NCBI RefSeq assembly: GCF_022370755.2
Contig: NZ_CP092364.2
Location: 2,418,001-2,482,000, forward strand
DNA: 64,000 nucleotides
Reading direction: 5' to 3'
Source of the DNA: Mycolicibacterium goodii
Lineage (GTDB): Bacteria; Actinomycetota; Actinomycetes; Mycobacteriales; Mycobacteriaceae
This document shows positions 26,088 to 34,547 of this stretch, piece by piece. Position 1 is the first letter of the stretch. Every line of letters begins with the position of its first letter. A program made the position numbers and the translations under genes. Under the pieces are notes generated by a model, which saw only the letters and a program-made list of their open reading frames with translations, did no database searches and was not told the DNA's origin.

Positions 26088-26141
26088 TAGTGAAGGATCT
26101 CGGCGTCCGACCGGCCCGACGGAACTGTAGGGAGGGGTTCA

Positions 26142-27356
26142 GTGCGGGCCTATCTCGATCTCGTTCGAGTGCCCGGCGTGGTGAATGTGACCGCGTCGCA
26201 GTTGTTCGCCCGTCTGCCGCTGGGCATGCTCTCGCTCGCGATTCTTCTGCACGTACAGCAGCTTTCGGGCTCGTATGCGCAAGCTGGTGCCGTGGTGGCG
26301 GCCGTCAGTGTCGGCGAGGCGGTGGCCATGCCGATCACCGCGCGGCTTGCCGGCCGGGTCGGCGTGGTGCCGACGTTGTCGGTTGCCGCGTTGGTCAGCG
26401 GCGCCAGCATGCTCGCGCTCGCGTTCGCGGGCCCGCCACCGGTTCTTCTGATGACGCTCGGGGTGCTCATCGGCGCGTCGGTTCCGCCGTTGATGCCGGT
26501 GGTCCGTGCGCTCTACCCGAAAATGGTTGCCCGCGAAGGTGTCCGGGCACTGTTCGCACTCGATACGACGGCTCAGGAACTCATCTGGGTCGTGGGTCCG
26601 GTCGCTGCCACGTTTCTGGCATCGGCCATCTCGGCCGCCGCGCCACTGATCCTGTCGGCCGCCGTCACCGTCCTGGGGACGGCCTGGTTCCTGCTGAGTG
26701 CGCGGCGGTTGCATCCGGGTGTCGGCGGCAGCAAATCGAGTTTCGGGCGAGTTCTCGCGAATCGAACCGTCATCCTCGCCATGGTCACGAGCCTCCTGCT
26801 GGTCGCCTCGTTCATGGCGCTCGAGGTCGGCATCGTGGCCGAACTCGGGCGCGACGGTGTCACAGCCGGTGCCGCGATCGCGGTGGCCAGCACCGGCTCG
26901 CTGATAGGCGGACTGCTCCTTGGGCATCGTCGACTCGGCATTTCCGGCGTCGTGGCCGCGTTGGCCGCCGTCGCGATCGGGACGGCACTGTTCGGAATCG
27001 TCGAAAATCTGGCGCTACAGTTCGCTGCGCTGTTCTTCTCGGGACTCGGTTTCGCCCCGGCCATGTCGGCTCTCTACCTGTTCGTGTCGCGCGAGGTCGC
27101 CGAACACTCGGCGACCGAGGCATTCGGCTGGCTCAACAGCGGCGCTCTCGTCGGTGGCGCGGTCGGTACCGCATCTGCCGGTGTGGCGACGGAGGCACAC
27201 GGCTCCATCGGGGCCGTCGTCGTGGCGGCACTGCTGGCGGCCGTGGCCGCATGCTGCCCGCTCGTCGCTCGCGCGGCCGGGCCGATCGGAGGGCTCACCG
27301 ACCCACCGACCGCACCGGCCGATACCGTCAGCCCCGCTTCACCGCCAACCCGGTGA
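26142..27356 (+). CDS. MFS transporter (12-TM)
   Basis: A 404-aa transporter with about 12 hydrophobic helices, starting MRAYLDLVRVPGVVNVTASQLFARLPLG. A motif-A-like loop, ARLAGRVGVVPTL, follows helix 2. GGGAGGGG lies 6 bases before the GTG. It is divergent from a TetR gene and likely an efflux pump under its control. The last ~10 codons overlap antisense sequence resembling a RidA-family C-terminus, so the natural 3' end may have been altered. Confidence 0.88.
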   Translation: MRAYLDLVRVPGVVNVTASQLFARLPLGMLSLAILLHVQQLSGSYAQAGAVVAAVSVGEAVAMPITARLAGRVGVVPTLSVAALVSGASMLALAFAGPPPVLLMTLGVLIGASVPPLMPVVRALYPKMVAREGVRALFALDTTAQELIWVVGPVAATFLASAISAAAPLILSAAVTVLGTAWFLLSARRLHPGVGGSKSSFGRVLANRTVILAMVTSLLLVASFMALEVGIVAELGRDGVTAGAAIAVASTGSLIGGLLLGHRRLGISGVVAALAAVAIGTALFGIVENLALQFAALFFSGLGFAPAMSALYLFVSREVAEHSATEAFGWLNSGALVGGAVGTASAGVATEAHGSIGAVVVAALLAAVAACCPLVARAAGPIGGLTDPPTAPADTVSPASPPTR

Positions 27357-27420
27357 CCTCCACCTTCATCTCCGGCCTCGCGAGCGCTGCCGCCCCCGAC
27401 CGCACATCGGGTACGGGATC
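27328..27420 (-). pseudogene. Remnant of a RidA/YjgF-family C-terminus
   Basis: On the minus strand 30 codons ending at a TGA (27328-27330) read VRSGAAALARPEMKVEVTGL then AVKRG, which matches the C-terminal pattern of RidA-family enamine deaminases (AALARPEMKVEVxxxAV). No N-terminal portion was found upstream, where the TetR gene at 27462 begins. The remnant overlaps the 3' end of the MFS gene. Confidence 0.45.
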
Positions 27421-27461
27421 AGACGTTGACGTAATGGCTTCGCAATGGGGAAGGGGCTTCA

Positions 27462-28031
27462 CTACAACGCCGCCGCTGCCTTTTTACAGTCGCGGAACAT
27501 CTTCGAGGCAAGCTTCGCGAGTGTCTGCCGATTGGTTGGTGCGTGCCAACGCTGAAACGCGAGTTCGAAGGCAAGAGCACCGATTCGGGCGGCGAGGGTG
27601 GCCGTCGGCTCGGTGACGCCTCGTTGATGGAGCGCTTCTGTCATGGCTGTGGTGAGGGCCGCCTTCTTCGAGAGTTCACGTTCTTGGAGATCGGGATGGT
27701 TGCAGATGATGGTTTGGCGCCTGGTAACAGTCTCCCGTTGATCTTGTCGGAACTCATCGGCGAAGGCGAGCACTCCAGCGCTGACAGCGTCCAGTGGTGT
27801 GGCCGACGCCGGCGCGTGAACTATTGCGTCGACAAGTAGGCGACGCTGCTCGTCTTGGCCCCCGAACAAGATCTCGCGCTTGTCTGCGAAGTGGCGGAAG
27901 AACGTCCGCTTGGTCAACCCAGCTCGTTCCGCGATCTCCGCGACCGTCACGTTGTCGTATCCCCGATCGGCGAACAGCTCTATCGCGGCATTCATCAGCC
28001 GTTCCGCTGCGTTCGGTTGCCACCGGCTCAT
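27462..28031 (-). CDS. TetR family transcriptional regulator
   Basis: A 189-aa regulator starting MSRWQPNAAERLMNAAIELFADRG, HTH VTVAEIAERAGLTKRTFFRHFADKREIL (~30-57). TKRTFFRHFADKRE is a frequent actinobacterial TetR pattern. In-frame sequence upstream to 28142 runs through the operator palindrome, so the ATG at 28031 is chosen. It is divergent from an SDR/MDR operon, which it probably represses together with itself. Confidence 0.9.
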   Translation of the reverse strand: MSRWQPNAAERLMNAAIELFADRGYDNVTVAEIAERAGLTKRTFFRHFADKREILFGGQDEQRRLLVDAIVHAPASATPLDAVSAGVLAFADEFRQDQRETVTRRQTIICNHPDLQERELSKKAALTTAMTEALHQRGVTEPTATLAARIGALAFELAFQRWHAPTNRQTLAKLASKMFRDCKKAAAAL

Positions 28032-28058
28032 GCGTTGAGTGTAGAAGGCATCGAGATG

Positions 28059-28107
28059 GATGACACCGAGTGCCATCACGTGTACAGTGATGGCACTCGG
28101 TGTCATC
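28059..28107. promoter_or_regulatory. Long perfect inverted-repeat operator
   Basis: A 21-bp perfect inverted repeat (left arm 28059-28079, right arm 28087-28107) with a 7-bp spacer GTGTACA. Each arm contains an imperfect palindrome of the type TGGCAC-TCG-GTGTCA, so the site may hold two TetR dimers. It sits 27 bp upstream of the TetR start and 76 bp upstream of the SDR start. Confidence 0.8.
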
Positions 28108-28183
28108 AGGTCAAGCCGTCTTCGCGGACGGCGCCTCGGCATGCGCCATCACCTCGGATTGAGTTGGCTAGATAGGAGTTGAC

Positions 28184-29002
28184 ATGAAGGACTTTCGCAC
28201 CGATTACGGGGAGTACGCCGTTGTCACCGGCGCTTCTTCGGGCATCGGCGAGCAGTTCGCATGGCAGTTGGCGGCTGCGGGAGTCGATTTGATTTTGGTG
28301 GCGCGACGCAGGGACCGGCTCGAGGCTCTGGCCGCAGACCTGACTCGCGCACATGGCACCGCCACGAGGGTAATCTCACTGGACCTGCTCGCCGATGGTG
28401 CGGTCAACCAATTGCACGACGCGGTCCGCGATCTCGACGTTGGCATGGTTGTGGCCAACGCCGGGATCTACGCGGGAGGACGGTTGATCGACAACGAGTT
28501 GGAGTGCGAACTCGACATCTTGACCCTCAATACCACGGTGCCGTTGCAGCTGGCACACCGCTTTGGGCGGGATTTCGCGCAGCGTGGCAGGGGAGCCATC
28601 GTTTTGGTGTCTTCACTGACTGGTGCCGCTCCCACACCCTATGTCGCCAATTACGCTGCGGCGAAAGGGTACGTGGCGTTGTTGGGGCAGGCATTGAATT
28701 ACGAGTTGAGAAGAGACGGCGTCGATGTGCTGGTTGTGTGCCCCGGCGCAACGCAAACAGAGGGTCTCGACAACGCAAAAGGGATCGACTTCCATGAGAT
28801 GGGTGCGCCGATGATGGATCCTGCGAAGGTAGCACGCGCAGCATTGACCGGTCTCGGGCGACGTGCACGGGTCGTTCCCGGCGCCCTGAACGTGGGCAGC
28901 GACCTCATCGGAAAGTACCTCATGCCGCGCAGCTGGTCGGTGCGGCTGTACGGATGGTTGATCGGTCGTGCCGTTGTCGACGAGTTCGGCCGCGCCGCAT
29001 GA
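28184..29002 (+). CDS. SDR family oxidoreductase
   Basis: A 272-aa SDR of the DltE/YqjQ-like type. Cofactor motif VVTGASSGIGEQ (~13-24), ANAGIYAGG, catalytic Ser in VLVSSLTG and YAAAKGYV (~155-162). The C-terminal extension (RSWSVRLYGWLIGRAVVDEFG) is typical of this subgroup. It overlaps the following oxidoreductase gene by ATGA. It is under the divergent TetR through the 49-bp operator. Substrate unknown; possibly a lipid or aldehyde. Confidence 0.92.
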   Translation: MKDFRTDYGEYAVVTGASSGIGEQFAWQLAAAGVDLILVARRRDRLEALAADLTRAHGTATRVISLDLLADGAVNQLHDAVRDLDVGMVVANAGIYAGGRLIDNELECELDILTLNTTVPLQLAHRFGRDFAQRGRGAIVLVSSLTGAAPTPYVANYAAAKGYVALLGQALNYELRRDGVDVLVVCPGATQTEGLDNAKGIDFHEMGAPMMDPAKVARAALTGLGRRARVVPGALNVGSDLIGKYLMPRSWSVRLYGWLIGRAVVDEFGRAA

Positions 29003-29928
29003 GCCGCGCTGTCCTCCGCGAAACGTTCGGCGGTCCTGAAGTGCTCCATGTTCGGCAGATCGCGGAGCCACACGCCGGGGCAGGGGAGATACGGGTGCGC
29101 GTGCGGGCCGCCGGGTTGAATCCACTGGATCTGAGCATTGCCTCCACCCCGACGCTGGCCGCGGCATTCGGCTTGAGCCTGCCAGCCGGATTCGGGTGCG
29201 ATTTCGCCGGGGCGGTCGACGAGATCGGCCTGGGGGTTGATGGTTTCGAGGTTGGTGACCGAGTCTATGGAGGCGTGGTCGGCAAAGCTGTCGCAGACTT
29301 CGTCGTCATGACTGTGCCCCCGGTGCCGCCTAGCCTGCTGCTGCACACCCCCGATGGGGTCCGCGACGAGGTGGCGGCCGCTCTGCCGATACCAGGTCTC
29401 ACCGCCTCAGCAGCTGTGGCGGCGGTCGGCGTGCACCGCGGCGATACTGTCTTGATCGGTGGCGCCGCTGGTGGCGTCGGTGTGCTCGCAGTCCAGCTGG
29501 CCAGGCTGTGCGGCGCCACTGTCATCGGGACCGCATCGTTCGGCACATTCGAGTTCCTGCGGCAGCTCGGAGCCGAACCCGTCGTCTACGGTCCAGGACT
29601 CGCTGAGCGCATACGGTCGTTGGCCCCAGGCGGGCTGAGCGCGGCAATGGACCTGTACGGCACCGAGGCGGCAGAGGCAGCGCTCGCACTCGGTGTGGCA
29701 CCGCAACGAATCTGCACCGTCGCTGCTGGCCCCAACCCGCCCGGCGGTGTACGCGCCACCGGCGCAGCCCACGCCGTACCCGAGGCGCTGCAGCGGATCG
29801 CCGCGGCGATCGGCGCCGACACACTCACCGTCCCGATCGCCGCGACCTATCCGATTGAACAGATCCACGACGCCGCACGTATGCAGACCGAACGCCACAC
29901 ACACGGCAAAATCGTGATCACCTTCTGA
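28999..29928 (+). CDS. NADP-dependent quinone-oxidoreductase-like MDR enzyme
   Basis: A 309-aa medium-chain dehydrogenase/reductase without the structural zinc ligands, resembling quinone oxidoreductase/zeta-crystallin. GroES-like domain: LRETFGGPEVLHVRQI, VRVRAAGLNPLDL, GFGCDFAGAVDEIG. Rossmann motif VLIGGAAGGVGVLAVQLARLCGATVIGTA (~150-178). It ends HTHGKIVITF as in the family. Translation overlaps the SDR gene by 4 bp. It reduces quinones or enones with NADPH in known relatives. Confidence 0.92.
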   Translation: MSRAVLRETFGGPEVLHVRQIAEPHAGAGEIRVRVRAAGLNPLDLSIASTPTLAAAFGLSLPAGFGCDFAGAVDEIGLGVDGFEVGDRVYGGVVGKAVADFVVMTVPPVPPSLLLHTPDGVRDEVAAALPIPGLTASAAVAAVGVHRGDTVLIGGAAGGVGVLAVQLARLCGATVIGTASFGTFEFLRQLGAEPVVYGPGLAERIRSLAPGGLSAAMDLYGTEAAEAALALGVAPQRICTVAAGPNPPGGVRATGAAHAVPEALQRIAAAIGADTLTVPIAATYPIEQIHDAARMQTERHTHGKIVITF

Positions 29929-30010
29929 CTATCGTCAAAAGTGCACATCAAGTAAAAGGTCCGCCCATCTCTCAGAGATCCAGCACTGCGAAGGATGTGC
30001 CGGGTGATCC

Positions 30011-31075
30011 TCACGGCGGCGATTCGGGGGCTGCTGCCTGGCAGTCCGGCGCGACACCGCTTGGGGCTGAGCACTCCAGACCGAACACCCGTTCGGCGGT
30101 GCGGTAGGCGATGTTGGTTCGCTGTGTGTCGGTCAGGGGCGCGTCGCGCAGGAAGCGGACCGCGGCGGCGGTGTCTTCGTAGGGGGTGTCGACGGCGAAC
30201 ATGATGTTGTCATCGCCGACGGCGCCGAGGGCGAGGTCGAGCACGGCAGGATCGTCGATGCCGCTCGTGGTGAGGACGAAGTTGCGGCGAAAGTACTCAC
30301 TGGGGGTCAGTTCGAGTGCCGGCATCGGGCCGGCAGATCCGGGCACCTGGGCCGCGAACGTGTGCCTGTTGTCAATGCGCCTGAGCCAGAATGGAATTCC
30401 TTCGCCCAGATGTCCCAGGACGATGGTCAGGGCTGGGTACTTGTCGAACACTCCGCTCACAATGAGGCGCATGGCATGGAGACCGGCCTCGGCCTGGTAG
30501 CCCCAGATGGCGGCCTGAAGCCCGTAGACGTCGTAGGGGGCGAGCATGCTGGGGAACCGCGGATGCAAATAGATGGGCGCACCGTACTCTTGCGCGGCGG
30601 CCAGAATGGGCTCGAACTGCGGCTCATCGAGGTAGCGGCCATGAGTGTGGGAGTTGATCATCACGCCGTTGAGTCCGAGCGGGCCCATGATGCGTTCGAT
30701 CTCCTCCGTGGCAGCGTCTACTGCCTGCGGCGTGACGGTGCCCAGCGCGCCGAAACGATACGGATGGCGCCGCACGATGGCGGCGAGGTCGTCGTTGACG
30801 GCCCGTGCCACGGGCACGGCGTCGGCGGCGGGATAAGGCTGCACGCCGGGCGGATTGATGCTGAGAACTGCCATCGCCTGGCCGGCGGCGTCCATTGCGG
30901 CGATGCGGGTGGCGATGTCTGTCAGCGCAGTGCGGAATCGCTCCTGGCGTTCAACTGTGCGCATCAGTTCGAGCTCGCGCCGTTCGGCGGGAGCGACCTC
31001 GAGCCGGTGCGCTGCATCAAGGAATGCGTCCGTGGCGACGTGCTCCTCGACGGCAATGATGTTCGGCGGTGTCAT
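30011..31075 (-). CDS. Amidohydrolase family 2 protein (ACMSD/gamma-resorcylate decarboxylase-like)
   Basis: A 354-aa TIM-barrel metal-dependent hydrolase or decarboxylase. Metal-binding motifs are IAVEEHVATDAF near the N-terminus (EEH), SHTHGRYLDEPQFEP, YLHPRFPS, LGHLGEGIPFWLRRIDNRH and FAVDTPYEDT (the catalytic Asp). The family contains 2,3-dihydroxybenzoate and gamma-resorcylate decarboxylases. It is preferred from the ATG at 31075 with AGGA upstream. It is the third gene of a leftward set (Dabb protein, SDR, this), divergent from a LysR regulator, consistent with aromatic-acid catabolism. The exact substrate is unknown. Confidence 0.88.
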   Translation of the reverse strand: MTPPNIIAVEEHVATDAFLDAAHRLEVAPAERRELELMRTVERQERFRTALTDIATRIAAMDAAGQAMAVLSINPPGVQPYPAADAVPVARAVNDDLAAIVRRHPYRFGALGTVTPQAVDAATEEIERIMGPLGLNGVMINSHTHGRYLDEPQFEPILAAAQEYGAPIYLHPRFPSMLAPYDVYGLQAAIWGYQAEAGLHAMRLIVSGVFDKYPALTIVLGHLGEGIPFWLRRIDNRHTFAAQVPGSAGPMPALELTPSEYFRRNFVLTTSGIDDPAVLDLALGAVGDDNIMFAVDTPYEDTAAAVRFLRDAPLTDTQRTNIAYRTAERVFGLECSAPSGVAPDCQAAAPESPP

Positions 31076-31088
31076 GATGTCCTGAAGT

Positions 31089-31841
31089 TCATGCTCGGCG
31101 TCCACCATCGACGGACAGCACGGTGCCGGTGATGTAGGAGGCCTCGTCGGAGCACAGCCAGATCGCGGCGTCGGCGATTTCCTGCGGTGTTGCCAACCGG
31201 CCGAGCGGCGTGACGGGTTCCTGCTGCGCGGCCATGTCGGTTCCGTCGGCGACCTCGTCGAACATTGCGGTGCGGGTGATCGCCGGTGCGACGGCGTTCA
31301 CGCGGATCCCGTCTCGCGCGTAGTCGACGGCGGCAACCTTGGTCAGCCCGACCACGCCGTGCTTGCTGGCCACATACGCCGGAGCACGCGGGATGGCATA
31401 CAGCCCGCCGTTGGAGGCGACGTTGACGATGGTCCCGCCGCCGACCCGAATCATCGCCGGAATCTCGTATTTGAGGCAGAAGAACGTGCCGGTGAGATTG
31501 ATCTGCAGCACCCGTTCCCACTGCCTGCCGGACATGTCGGTCAGGACCTGATCGGTGGAGGCGACGGCAGCATTATTCACCGCGACGTCCAGCCGCCCAA
31601 ACTCGTCAACCACTGCGCACACCGCGGCGCGCACGGCGTCCTCATCGGCGATGTCCGTGGCAACGGTCATCGCCTGACCGCCTGCCCCGATAATGGTTTC
31701 GGCGGTCTGCTCGGCCGCGGGCCCGTCTAGGTCGAGGACTGCGACCGCCACGCCGCGCTGCGCAAGACCGATCGCGATGGCGCGGCCGATCCCGCTCCCC
31801 GCGCCGGTGACAAGGCTGGCCTTGCCGGCCAAACCCGTCAC
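31089..31841 (-). CDS. SDR family oxidoreductase
   Basis: A 250-aa classical SDR with VTGAGSGIGRAIA, VNNAAVAS, VNVASNGGLYAIPRAPAYVASKHG (Ser/Tyr-xxx-Lys) and a terminal TGTVLSVDGGRR. The GTG at 31841 overlaps the stop of the upstream Dabb-like gene by 4 bp. The amidohydrolase gene begins 13 bp after its stop, so the three genes form one operon. Confidence 0.92.
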   Translation of the reverse strand: MTGLAGKASLVTGAGSGIGRAIAIGLAQRGVAVAVLDLDGPAAEQTAETIIGAGGQAMTVATDIADEDAVRAAVCAVVDEFGRLDVAVNNAAVASTDQVLTDMSGRQWERVLQINLTGTFFCLKYEIPAMIRVGGGTIVNVASNGGLYAIPRAPAYVASKHGVVGLTKVAAVDYARDGIRVNAVAPAITRTAMFDEVADGTDMAAQQEPVTPLGRLATPQEIADAAIWLCSDEASYITGTVLSVDGGRRA

Positions 31842-32155
31842 GCCGACGCCTCGTGGTTCACCCACGCCACCCGATATGGGTGGCGAGCCTGCCATGTGTG
31901 GATGACCGCACCCGCACCCGGAGCCGCGAACAGCGTCGCGAGGTCGGCTTCGCTGGCCACCCCGAACTGCAGCACGGCGGTCGCGATGAACGCCGAGTTC
32001 GCCTGCTCGCCGTCGACCGCGATATGCCGCTGCGCCTGGAAGCGGCGCACCACACCGGTGTCTGCCATCGCCTTCTCAATATCAGAGATGAATCGGTCGA
32101 GTTCCTCGTCGGAAATGGGATCTGCAAACGAAACCAGCATCGTATGGGTGATCAT
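31838..32155 (-). CDS. Dabb/dimeric alpha-beta barrel-like small protein
   Basis: A 105-aa protein starting MITHTMLVSFADPISDEELDRFISDIEKA, a pattern close to stress-responsive Dabb domains (ferredoxin-like dimeric barrel). The C-terminal half has LATLFAAPGAGAVIHTWQARHPYRVAWV. Relatives include small aromatic-polyketide and catabolic accessory enzymes. It is the first gene of the amidohydrolase operon, 70 bp from the divergent LysR gene. Activity unknown. Confidence 0.7.
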   Translation of the reverse strand: MITHTMLVSFADPISDEELDRFISDIEKAMADTGVVRRFQAQRHIAVDGEQANSAFIATAVLQFGVASEADLATLFAAPGAGAVIHTWQARHPYRVAWVNHEASA

Positions 32156-32225
32156 GCAGACAGTTCAGCGCGCCGACGGCGCCCTCGTCCAATACGGATC
32201 GGGTCTCGATCGATAACCTGTCGGA

Positions 32226-33074
32226 ATGGAAATGCTGGAGCTGCGCGAGTTGCGGTACTTCGTGGCCGTCGCCGAGCACCTACATTTCGGCCGCGCGGCA
32301 CGACAGCTGCGCATCGCTCAGCCTGCGCTGTCGAAGACGATCCAGCGCATCGAATCGCGCCTGGGCGTGGATCTGTTCGTTCGCACCAGTCGCAGCGTCG
32401 CCTTGACCGCAGCCGGTACGACGCTGCTGGAACACGGCAGGCACGCCCTCAACGCGATGGACATCGCCGTGCACAGAACTCAGCAGGCCAGCGAACCCGA
32501 TCATCTGCGGCTCGCGATGAAACCAGGAGGGGATGCGGGGCTTCTGCCCGGGCTACTCGCCGCGTATGCCGAGCAGCAGGATGCGAAACGGGTAGAGATC
32601 ATGTTCTGCAGCGGCACGGACCGCGCCCGGATGCTTCGCGACGGGCACGCCGATGTCGCATTGCTCTATGCCCCGTTCGATGACCTCGCCGGTTTCACGA
32701 CGGTGACCCTCCACGTCGAGGATCGCGTCGCGCTCCTGCCACAGACCCACCCGCTGGCCGGACGAGTTAGCATCCGCCTCAAAGACCTTGCCGGGGACGT
32801 TTTTCCGCGCTGGGTCGGCGTCCCCACCGATCAAAGCGCCGGGCCGGAAATCGAGGATGTCAACGAACTAGTTCCCTTGGTCCAGATCGGACGCGCTGTT
32901 GCGGTACTACCACGCTCGCTGGTGTCGCCAGCACCGCCGGCGACCGTCTGCGTTCCCGTCGAGGACGCGGGCACGAGCAGCATCGCCCTCGCCCACAATG
33001 CTCACGACCATCGCAACACCGTCGCGGCATTCGTCACCGCAGCCTCGTCCGCAGCCTGCCTGCGAACATCGTGA
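32226..33074 (+). CDS. LysR family transcriptional regulator
   Basis: A 282-aa LTTR. The N-terminal HTH is LRELRYFVAVAEHLHFGRAARQLRIAQPALSKTIQRIESRLGVDLFVRTSRSVALTAAG, followed by a periplasmic-binding-like effector domain (DHLRLAMKPGGDAGLLPGLLAAYAEQ). It is divergent from the Dabb-SDR-amidohydrolase operon, its presumed target, usually as an inducer-dependent activator. An in-frame ATG at 32232 is an alternative start. Confidence 0.93.
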   Translation: MEMLELRELRYFVAVAEHLHFGRAARQLRIAQPALSKTIQRIESRLGVDLFVRTSRSVALTAAGTTLLEHGRHALNAMDIAVHRTQQASEPDHLRLAMKPGGDAGLLPGLLAAYAEQQDAKRVEIMFCSGTDRARMLRDGHADVALLYAPFDDLAGFTTVTLHVEDRVALLPQTHPLAGRVSIRLKDLAGDVFPRWVGVPTDQSAGPEIEDVNELVPLVQIGRAVAVLPRSLVSPAPPATVCVPVEDAGTSSIALAHNAHDHRNTVAAFVTAASSAACLRTS

Positions 33075-33269
33075 TTGCTGACCGTCGCGGCGACGCGCTC
33101 TGAGGCCGTGTCCTGAGCCCCAACGGAGTTGGCCGGGACGCTGTTCGTCCATCAAGTCACGAGAGACTTGGACTCGCGTGACAGCCATCGCAGGCGCCGC
33201 ACAACCGGGTGCCACACCCAAACCGCCGGGCCAAGCACCCCGTGCAAATGTTCTCGAATGGCGTCTCTT

Positions 33270-34547
33270 TCATTGCCCTTCGTCCAGTGATCGACGGCCA
33301 ATACCGCAGCGGCAACGGCTTTCCCGGGACGCTCGACCGAACACCCGCGTAGGTGGGAGCAGGACCACAGCAGCGAGGGCGGCCACAGCGGTGCCCGACA
33401 TCACGAGGCCCATGGGAACGGCACTGCCCCGGCCCGCCATGCCGACGAGGGGAGACGTCATCGCACCGGCGCCGTACTGCATGAAGCCGATCAACGCCGA
33501 ACCGGTTCCCGCGGCATGGCGCACCTGCACCATTGCCAACGCGGTGGTGTTGGCGTAGCTGAAACCCACGCTCGCCATGAAACAGACCATCAGCGTGATA
33601 GTCGCCCACTTCAGGGCGTGACCCGCGGTGACTGTGAAGAGCAACAGTCCACTGGCCACCACCGTCATGATTCCGCCGGCCACCACCAACGTGTGCGGCG
33701 AGGAATTGCCCACCGCGCGACCCGCGATGACGGTACCGAGAGCAACGGCTAGGGAACAGCCGCCCATGGTCGCCGTATAACTCGCTACCTGCATTCCGAG
33801 CAAGTTCTGCAGCACGAAAGGCGAGGCCGCGATGAAGGCGAACATCGCACCCGTCGTGAGTGCAATGGCCGCGGCGTAACCGACATAGCTTCTGTTCCGC
33901 AGTACCTCGCGAAAGCCCACTCCCAGCGACTTCGCACCGCCGCCACGACGAAGACTGCTGGGAAGCGACTCGTCGACGACGAGCAGGACGCCAAGCAAGG
34001 CGACCGCATTCATAGCCGCCAGCACCGCGAACACCGCCCGCCATCCCGAGGCGGTGATGATCAGCCCGCCGAGTACCGGTGCCGCGATGGGGACGAGAAC
34101 TCCGATGCCGATCATCGTTGCCAGAAGCCGAGCGGAGGCGGATCCGCTCGTGCGGTCGGTGATGATCGCGCGGGCGATCACTATGCCGGCGGCCCCGCCG
34201 AATCCCTGCGCGAAACGCAGTCCAGTGAGCACCCCCACTGACGTTGTCGATATACACAACACACTGGCGCCCAAACTCAGAGCCGTACCGATGACCAGTG
34301 GACGTTTGCGTCCGTACCCGTCGGACAGATTGCCTATGACCAATTGCCCGCACGCCATGCCGACCAAGAAGGCCGTCAGAGTCATTTGAACGGTCGACGA
34401 TGACGCGTCGAATTCCCGCGCGATCTGGGGGAAGGCCGCGAGGTACATGTCGACGGAGAACGGGACCACAGCGTTGAGCAACACGAGGACGGCGACGAGC
34501 ATCCGTGAAGGAGGCGATATCGCTTGCGCTCCAGGTGTTTCGATCAC
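33270..34547 (-). CDS. MFS multidrug transporter, Bcr/CflA (DHA1) family
   Basis: A 425-aa, ~12-TM exporter. Motif A is NLSDGYGRKRPLVIG after helix 2, followed by LRFAQGFGGAAGIVIARAIITD, typical for Bcr/CflA proteins. The GTG at 34547 overlaps the glycosyltransferase stop by GTGA, so the two genes are co-translated. Pairing with a macrolide-type glycosyltransferase suggests export of, or resistance to, a glycosylatable compound. Confidence 0.9.
   Translation of the reverse strand: MIETPGAQAISPPSRMLVAVLVLLNAVVPFSVDMYLAAFPQIAREFDASSSTVQMTLTAFLVGMACGQLVIGNLSDGYGRKRPLVIGTALSLGASVLCISTTSVGVLTGLRFAQGFGGAAGIVIARAIITDRTSGSASARLLATMIGIGVLVPIAAPVLGGLIITASGWRAVFAVLAAMNAVALLGVLLVVDESLPSSLRRGGGAKSLGVGFREVLRNRSYVGYAAAIALTTGAMFAFIAASPFVLQNLLGMQVASYTATMGGCSLAVALGTVIAGRAVGNSSPHTLVVAGGIMTVVASGLLLFTVTAGHALKWATITLMVCFMASVGFSYANTTALAMVQVRHAAGTGSALIGFMQYGAGAMTSPLVGMAGRGSAVPMGLVMSGTAVAALAAVVLLPPTRVFGRASRESRCRCGIGRRSLDEGQ

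Noticed and set aside
26090..27616. 508-codon plus-strand frame and several long antisense frames over the MFS gene
   Set aside because: Arg/Gly-rich shadow translations of a high-GC gene; the frame at 26142 gives clear membrane helices.
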